Below, one piece after another: positions 59,577 through 64,000 of a stretch of 64,000 nt of DNA (positions are counted from its first letter, which is position 1; every line of letters starts with the position of its first letter). The notes under the pieces were generated by a model. That model was not told the origin of the DNA, made no database searches, and saw only the letters and a list, made by a program, of their open reading frames with translations. Source of the stretch: CAVQWH01 sp963718685. Lineage in GTDB: Bacteria > Patescibacteriota > Saccharimonadia > Saccharimonadales > Saccharimonadaceae. The stretch spans positions 372,001 to 436,000 of the forward strand of contig OY970356.1 in NCBI GenBank assembly GCA_963718685.1, read 5' to 3'. The position numbers and the translations under genes are program-made.

Positions 59577-61022
59577 TTAAGCCTTCTTATTACTTTTAAG
59601 TTCCGCTTCTTTGCTGTCTTGTTCGGCCTTTTTTTCTTCTTTGACTTCTTTAATGCTGCCTTTCATATAGAAAGCCTGTTCACTTTTATCATCGTGTTTG
59701 CCGTCCAAAATCTCTCTACACCCGGCTATGGTGTCGGCTAGCTTTACATACTTACCGCTTAGACCGGTAAACTGCTCAGCCACGAAAAACGGCTGGGTCA
59801 GGAAGCGCTGAATCTTGCGCGCCCGAGCCACGGTTTGCTTGTCTTCTTCAGACAATTCTTCCATACCAAGAATGGAAATGATGTCTTGCAAATCCTTATA
59901 GCGCTGCAGTGTAGCCTGAATATCACGGGCAACTTTGTAATGATCTTCGCCGACGATTTCCGGGTCTAGAATAGTAGAGTTGGAGTCCAGAGGATCAATT
60001 GCGGGGTAGAGACCTAGCTCCGTTAAATCACGGCTCAAGACAATGGTGCTATCAAGGTGGGCGAAAGTAGTAGCCGGAGCCGGGTCGGTTAAGTCGTCGG
60101 CCGGCACGTAAACGGCTTGTACTGAAGTAATAGAACCTTCTTTAGTGGAAGTAATCCGTTCTTGCAGGGCGCCCATTTCCTGCTGTAAATTTGGCTGGTA
60201 GCCCACGGCGCTAGGCAGACGGCCAAGTAGAGCCGAAACTTCCGCACCGGCTTGAGTAAAGCGAAAAATATTATCGATAAACAGCAGTACGTCTTTACCT
60301 TTGTCGCGGAAACCTTCGGCTATAGTAAGGCCGCTCAGGCCCACACGCAAACGTGCTCCGGGCGGTTCGTTCATCTGGCCGAATACCAGGGAAGTGTTTT
60401 TCAGCACATCGGCTTCTTTCATTTCATCGTAAAGATCATTTCCTTCGCGAGTACGTTCACCAACACCGGCAAATACGGAGTAGCCGCTGTGAAATTTAGC
60501 GATGTTGTTGATGAGCTCCTGAATGAGTACTGTTTTGCCAACGCCGGCACCACCGAATAGTCCGACTTTGCCGCCGCGAGTAACCGGCGCGATTAAGTCA
60601 ATTACCTTGATGCCTGTCTCTAAAATTTCCACCTGAGATGATTGGTCGACAAGCGGCGGAGGAGCGCGGTGAATAGGCGCCTTTTCTTTAAAATCACCGG
60701 ACTTCTTATCAATCGGCTGGCCCGCTACGTTGAACATTCGTCCTAAAGTAGCATCACCAATCGGCACGCTGATAGAAACGCCGGTATCTATGACTTTCGC
60801 GCCACGTTCCAGACCATCGGTAGAGCCGAGAGCGATAGTACGCACGCTAGACTCGCTTAAATGCAAGGCTACTTCCAAAACCAGTTTATTGCCATCCAGA
60901 TCAACTTCTAAAGCATTATAAATTTCCGGCAGTTCATCGCTCGAAAATTCAACGTCTACAACTACACCAACAATCTGGCTAATAGTACCGGTGTTAAGTT
61001 TGGTCGTATTTTTTGTTGCCAC
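59577..61022 (-). CDS. atpD: F1 ATP synthase beta subunit
   Basis: 481 aa from GTG 61022 after AAGGAGG. TGTISQIVGVVVDVEF (start), Walker A GGAGVGKTVLIQ, ERTREGNDLYDEM, LLFIDNIFRFTQAG and SALLGRLPSAVGYQP. It has the catalytic Lys, Glu and Arg neighbourhood of active beta subunits. The Lys/Glu-rich tail is about 25 residues longer than common. Catalytic part of the rotary ATP synthase. Confidence 0.97.
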   Translation of the reverse strand: MATKNTTKLNTGTISQIVGVVVDVEFSSDELPEIYNALEVDLDGNKLVLEVALHLSESSVRTIALGSTDGLERGAKVIDTGVSISVPIGDATLGRMFNVAGQPIDKKSGDFKEKAPIHRAPPPLVDQSSQVEILETGIKVIDLIAPVTRGGKVGLFGGAGVGKTVLIQELINNIAKFHSGYSVFAGVGERTREGNDLYDEMKEADVLKNTSLVFGQMNEPPGARLRVGLSGLTIAEGFRDKGKDVLLFIDNIFRFTQAGAEVSALLGRLPSAVGYQPNLQQEMGALQERITSTKEGSITSVQAVYVPADDLTDPAPATTFAHLDSTIVLSRDLTELGLYPAIDPLDSNSTILDPEIVGEDHYKVARDIQATLQRYKDLQDIISILGMEELSEEDKQTVARARKIQRFLTQPFFVAEQFTGLSGKYVKLADTIAGCREILDGKHDDKSEQAFYMKGSIKEVKEEKKAEQDSKEAELKSNKKA

Positions 61023-61043
61023 TATTTCCTCCTTAGCTAACAA

Positions 61044-61247
61044 TTACTGACATAGTTTTATGGATTTAACATTCGTGTGATACATCTGCTGATCTTGTGC
61101 GGTCAATCTCTTAGTATGACATGAAAGTTGTTTATTGCTGGAATTACTGGAAGCCAACTTTATCCAAATGAAAGCACCGCCGACAATGATAATTATTATG
61201 CCTATCAGTAACAGAATACGATGTTGATTGTTATTATTCTTAGACAT
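61044..61247 (-). CDS. Small membrane protein inserted in the atp operon (67 aa)
   Basis: Start ATG 61247 overlaps the atpG stop by 8 nt, and the frame ends 21 nt before the atpD start. One hydrophobic helix (RILLLIGIIIIIVGGAFIWI, about 10-29) and a hydrophilic C-terminus with two Cys. No known ATP synthase subunit matches. The overlap suggests translational coupling with atpG. Not recognised in other bacteria from memory. Confidence 0.6.
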   Translation of the reverse strand: MSKNNNNQHRILLLIGIIIIIVGGAFIWIKLASSNSSNKQLSCHTKRLTAQDQQMYHTNVKSIKLCQ

Positions 61248-62109
61248 TTAGTGCCTCCACACCGCCGGTAATTTCAGCCAACTCTTGGGTAATTGACGCT
61301 TGGCGGGCGGTATTATACTCAAGCGTATAGTCATCTATCAAATCATTGGCGTTATCAGTAGCATTTTTCATAGCCAGCATGCGCATAGCTTGTTCACTGG
61401 CCAGGCTTTCCAGCAATGCTTGCCAGATTTGCGACTCAATCAGGCGAGTGCCTATCTGGTGGATTACAGTTTCAACGCTAGGCTCAAAGTTCATAGCAAA
61501 CTCATCTTTTGGAACTTCAGTCTCTTCCAGACTAGCTGGTAGTAAGGCCAAATTGCTGGCTTTTTGTGAAATCGTGGAATTGAATGTTGTATATAGAAGC
61601 CTGACTTCGTCAATCTCTTCGTTTCTATAATCCTCAACCAAAGTATTTAAAATCGGTCTTATATCATTAGCGGTAGGATTGTCCCCAAAAGCAGGGTAGA
61701 TAGCTAACAACTCTACACCCTTTAGGCGCCTTACAAACTGGGCTCCCTTATTTCCAATGGTTATAATCTGACTCTTGATATGATTTTCTTTATCTTTACT
61801 GACCGATTGCGATAAAAGTTTCAGTACGTTGGCGTTATAGGCTCCGGCCAGGCCGCTGCTACTGGTAATCACAACGTAAAGTTTTGTCTTAACGGCACGT
61901 TTTTTAAACAAAGGCTGGCGTTCCACTTCGGCTATCGTATTAAGGCGGGCCAACAAGCCGTAAGCCGCCTCTCGATAATCCCGGCCGGTTTCCGCCTGGG
62001 TTTGGGCATGGCGCAATTTGCTGGCAGCTACCAGTTCCATAGCCTTAGTAATTTGGCGGGTGCCGGTAATAGACTTGATACGGCGCTTTAGTGTAATCAT
62101 ACTTGCCAT
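61240..62109 (-). CDS. atpG: F1 ATP synthase gamma subunit
   Basis: 289 aa. MASMITLKRRIKSITGTRQITKAMELVAASKLRHAQ, split over residues 1-36, is the N-terminal helix. The C-terminal helix contains ATDNANDLIDDYTLEYNTARQASITQEL. Central rotor shaft. It abuts atpA with 1-nt overlap (62109). Confidence 0.96.
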   Translation of the reverse strand: MASMITLKRRIKSITGTRQITKAMELVAASKLRHAQTQAETGRDYREAAYGLLARLNTIAEVERQPLFKKRAVKTKLYVVITSSSGLAGAYNANVLKLLSQSVSKDKENHIKSQIITIGNKGAQFVRRLKGVELLAIYPAFGDNPTANDIRPILNTLVEDYRNEEIDEVRLLYTTFNSTISQKASNLALLPASLEETEVPKDEFAMNFEPSVETVIHQIGTRLIESQIWQALLESLASEQAMRMLAMKNATDNANDLIDDYTLEYNTARQASITQELAEITGGVEALNV

Positions 62110-63692
62110 TATGAACCGCTCCTGTTTTCAGTTTCTGTTTCTTTTTTAGGCTCAGGCTTTTCAGATGCTTTATAACTGCTAGCTACGGATTCAGCAACTT
62201 TAAGAATAGTTTTCTGGTCTTCGTTGCTGGGTTGGTTGCCGGTATTAACGTCTTTGGTCAGTTTAGAGTGCTTGGTTTCCAACTCTCTAAGCAGTGCTTG
62301 CTCGGCAGCTTTTATCTTATCAAGCGGAACTTTATCGAATTTACCTTCGGTTGCCGCCACTAGGACAGAATACATCTGCCAAATAGCGTAAGGGCTGAAT
62401 TGTGGCTGCTTGAGTAGTTCGGTCAATCTTTGGCCGCGTTCAATTCGGTGGCGAGTTTCTGCGTCCAAGTCGGTAGAGAACTGGCTGAATGAAGCAAGCT
62501 CGCGGAATTGCGCCAAATCAAGGCGCAAAGACTTTGCCACGCTTTTAATAGCTTTGGTCTGGGCGCTGCCGCCCACGCGTGAAACTGATAAACCTACTGA
62601 GATAGCCGGTCTGATACCTTGATAGAATAGGTTGGTTTCCAGGAAAATCTGGCCATCGGTAATAGAAATAACATTGGTAGGAATGTAGGCGCTGATATCA
62701 CCGGCCTGAGTTTCAACAATCGGCAGAGCCGTCAGACTGCCGCCGCCCAGTTCGTCATTCAACTTAGCCGAGCGCTCTAGCAAACGAGAGTGAAGATAGA
62801 AAACATCACCTGGATAAGCCTCGCGGCCTGGTGGGCGGCGAAGTAGTAGCGACATTTGGCGGTAAGCTACGGCATGCTTAGACAAGTCATCGTAAATCAC
62901 TAAAGCATGGCCTTTATTGTCTCTAAAGTACTCAGCCATTGCCGTAGCAGCGTAAGGCGCTAAATAAAGCAGTGCTGCCGGATCGGACGGACTAGTGGCA
63001 ACTATAACGGTTTGCTCCATGACACCCTCGCGCTTGAGTCGCTCAACCAAACGGGCAATTTTACTGAGACGCTGGCCGATTGCCACATATACGTTGATAA
63101 CACCGGATTTTTGGCGATATTGGTTAATCATAGTATCAATCGCAATCGCAGTCTTGCCGGTCTGACGATCGCCGATAATCAACTCGCGCTGGCCGCGGCC
63201 GATCGGAATCATGGCATCGATAGCGTTAAGCCCGGTCATCAGAGGTTCATGGACGCTTTTGCGATCCATTACGCCAGGCGCTTTCTGCTCAACGCGGGCA
63301 GTGTGTTTTGATTTAATAAGATCGCCGCCATCCAAAGGACGTCCCAGCGGATCGACTACACGGCCGACAAGTTCCGGACCTACCGGCACTTCCAAGACCT
63401 TACCAGATAAACGCGCCTTGGCGCCGGCTTCAACTTCAACGTCTTCGCCAAGCAACACGGTACCGACTTCGTCTTCGCTTAAGTTAAACGCAAAAGCAGT
63501 AACGGGCTTTCCGTGAACTCCATCGATTTCCAACATTTCGGAAAAGCCGCATTTTCGTAGCCCATAAATCCAGGCCACGCCGTCTCCGACGCGAGTCACA
63601 ATTCCTGTATCTTCAATCTCCGGCTTAGTTTTCAGCTCAGCAATAGCTGCTCGAATGTCGCTGGAAAGTTCTTTGATGGTTAGTTCACTCAC
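62109..63692 (-). CDS. atpA: F1 ATP synthase alpha subunit
   Basis: 527 aa from GTG 63692. GDGVAWIYGLR, Walker A GDRQTGKTAIA (about 169), VYVAIGQRLSKIARL, LVIYDDLSKHAVAYRQMSLLLRRPPGREAYPGDVFYLHSRLLERSA (split near 268-313) and GSLTALPIVETQAGD. A Lys/Glu-rich C-terminal tail of about 25 residues is extra. Its start codon abuts the end of atpH with no gap. Confidence 0.97.
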   Translation of the reverse strand: MSELTIKELSSDIRAAIAELKTKPEIEDTGIVTRVGDGVAWIYGLRKCGFSEMLEIDGVHGKPVTAFAFNLSEDEVGTVLLGEDVEVEAGAKARLSGKVLEVPVGPELVGRVVDPLGRPLDGGDLIKSKHTARVEQKAPGVMDRKSVHEPLMTGLNAIDAMIPIGRGQRELIIGDRQTGKTAIAIDTMINQYRQKSGVINVYVAIGQRLSKIARLVERLKREGVMEQTVIVATSPSDPAALLYLAPYAATAMAEYFRDNKGHALVIYDDLSKHAVAYRQMSLLLRRPPGREAYPGDVFYLHSRLLERSAKLNDELGGGSLTALPIVETQAGDISAYIPTNVISITDGQIFLETNLFYQGIRPAISVGLSVSRVGGSAQTKAIKSVAKSLRLDLAQFRELASFSQFSTDLDAETRHRIERGQRLTELLKQPQFSPYAIWQMYSVLVAATEGKFDKVPLDKIKAAEQALLRELETKHSKLTKDVNTGNQPSNEDQKTILKVAESVASSYKASEKPEPKKETETENRSGS

Positions 63693-64000
63693 TTATACGG
63701 TCCTCTCTGAAGTAGTTAGTTGTTTGAAACGGTTCAGTTTACTGCGCACCGAAAGATCAAGTTGCTTATCAAGCATTTCCAGCCTAACGCCGCCAACCAG
63801 ATCTTTATCTATCCGTTCATTGATTATTATTTTTTTAGCGTCAGGATATTGTTTGCGAACCTGCTGCCGAATATCATCTCTAACAGCTTCGGTAAGCTTG
63901 TTGGCGCTTACGGCGGTGATTTCGATTATACCTTGCTCAGCCCTAAAGAAAGCAACGTCACGAAGCAGAGAATGGAGCTCATCAGTCCGTCTTTCGCTCA
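63693..64000 (-). CDS. atpH: F-type ATP synthase delta subunit, C-terminal part (runs off the window)
   Basis: The frame is open from the window edge to TAA at 63693-63695. Its C-terminal 101 residues contain RDVAFFRAEQGIIEITAVSANKL, then IINERIDKDLVGGVRLEM and end DLSVRSKLNRFKQL, the usual VxxxLIGGxxxxxxxxxxDxSVxxxLxxL pattern of AtpH/OSCP. Stalk connector of the ATP synthase. First visible gene of the operon. Confidence 0.9.
   Translation of the reverse strand, partial: SERRTDELHSLLRDVAFFRAEQGIIEITAVSANKLTEAVRDDIRQQVRKQYPDAKKIIINERIDKDLVGGVRLEMLDKQLDLSVRSKLNRFKQLTTSERTV

Overview
The window reads as part of a small, streamlined bacterial genome of the Candidate Phyla Radiation, most likely Candidatus Saccharibacteria (TM7) or a close relative. 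This is inferred from the gene set and divergent protein versions, because no search could be run. TGA is used as a stop, so the UGA-recoding CPR groups are unlikely. A recurring feature is a -10 box (TATAAT, TATACT or TATTAT) 6-8 nt upstream of the start codon, which implies leaderless mRNAs for at least a dozen genes. Strong Shine-Dalgarno sites occur mostly at operon-internal or structured-leader genes.

Layout. 1-3.7 kb: a truncated GH63-like glucosidase, then a divergent operon (ATP-grasp-like protein plus M20 peptidase) behind an aromatic-rich leader peptide with mutually exclusive hairpins. 3.8-9.4 kb: trpS, rluA-type synthase, holB, a TPR protein, three tRNAs (Thr-TGT, Tyr-GTA, Thr-GGT), rpmG, and an ABC-3 metal transporter. 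9.5-13.8 kb: FAD-linked oxidase, a PurB-HAD fusion, and tRNA-Trp with a duplicated 3' end. 13.8-22.7 kb: P-loop kinase, YgjP-type metalloprotease, two orphan membrane histidine kinases, a membrane GT2, GNAT and unknown proteins. 22.7-30.1 kb: the secE-nusG-rplK-rplA and rplJ-rplL blocks with ribosomal-protein RNA regulators, interrupted by a folA / thyA / HIT / dCMP deaminase / nucleotidyltransferase cluster. 30.2-39.1 kb: dnaX, dnaB, a membrane glycosyltransferase, ybaB, recR, pyrE, a DHH phosphoesterase and cysS. 39.1-42.8 kb: AI-2E-family exporter, a tiny membrane protein, superoxide dismutase and a large unknown membrane protein.

42.8-53.3 kb is the accessory part. It holds two related GC-rich genes of unknown function that share a near-identical terminator (one is bracketed by a 13-bp direct repeat), a pair of tandem small membrane/secreted genes behind a palindromic operator, a terpenoid-synthase-like protein, MscS and ClC-type channels, and a candidate retron. 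The retron is a reverse transcriptase downstream of a ~293-nt structured RNA closed by a perfect 12-bp inverted repeat. A small group of unknown genes, one of them nucleoside-deoxyribosyltransferase-like, lies downstream of tRNA-Gln. 53.3-57.7 kb carries a UvrD/RecB-nuclease helicase and then a ~600-nt non-coding region. That region starts with two tRNA-like structures that have abnormal anticodon loops and no CCA, and ends in a strong terminator. 57.7-64 kb has dus, a GreA C-domain protein and the ATP synthase operon (atpH partial, atpA, atpG, a small membrane ORF, atpD, atpC).

Themes. The core genes serve translation, replication and deoxynucleotide supply in a host-dependent cell that probably scavenges amino acids and peptides. 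DnaX, HolB and RecR all lack the zinc-binding cysteines usual for their families. The strongest candidates for undescribed systems are the retron, the aromatic leader-peptide attenuator, the tRNA-like-containing large RNA, and the paired GC-rich gene cassettes.
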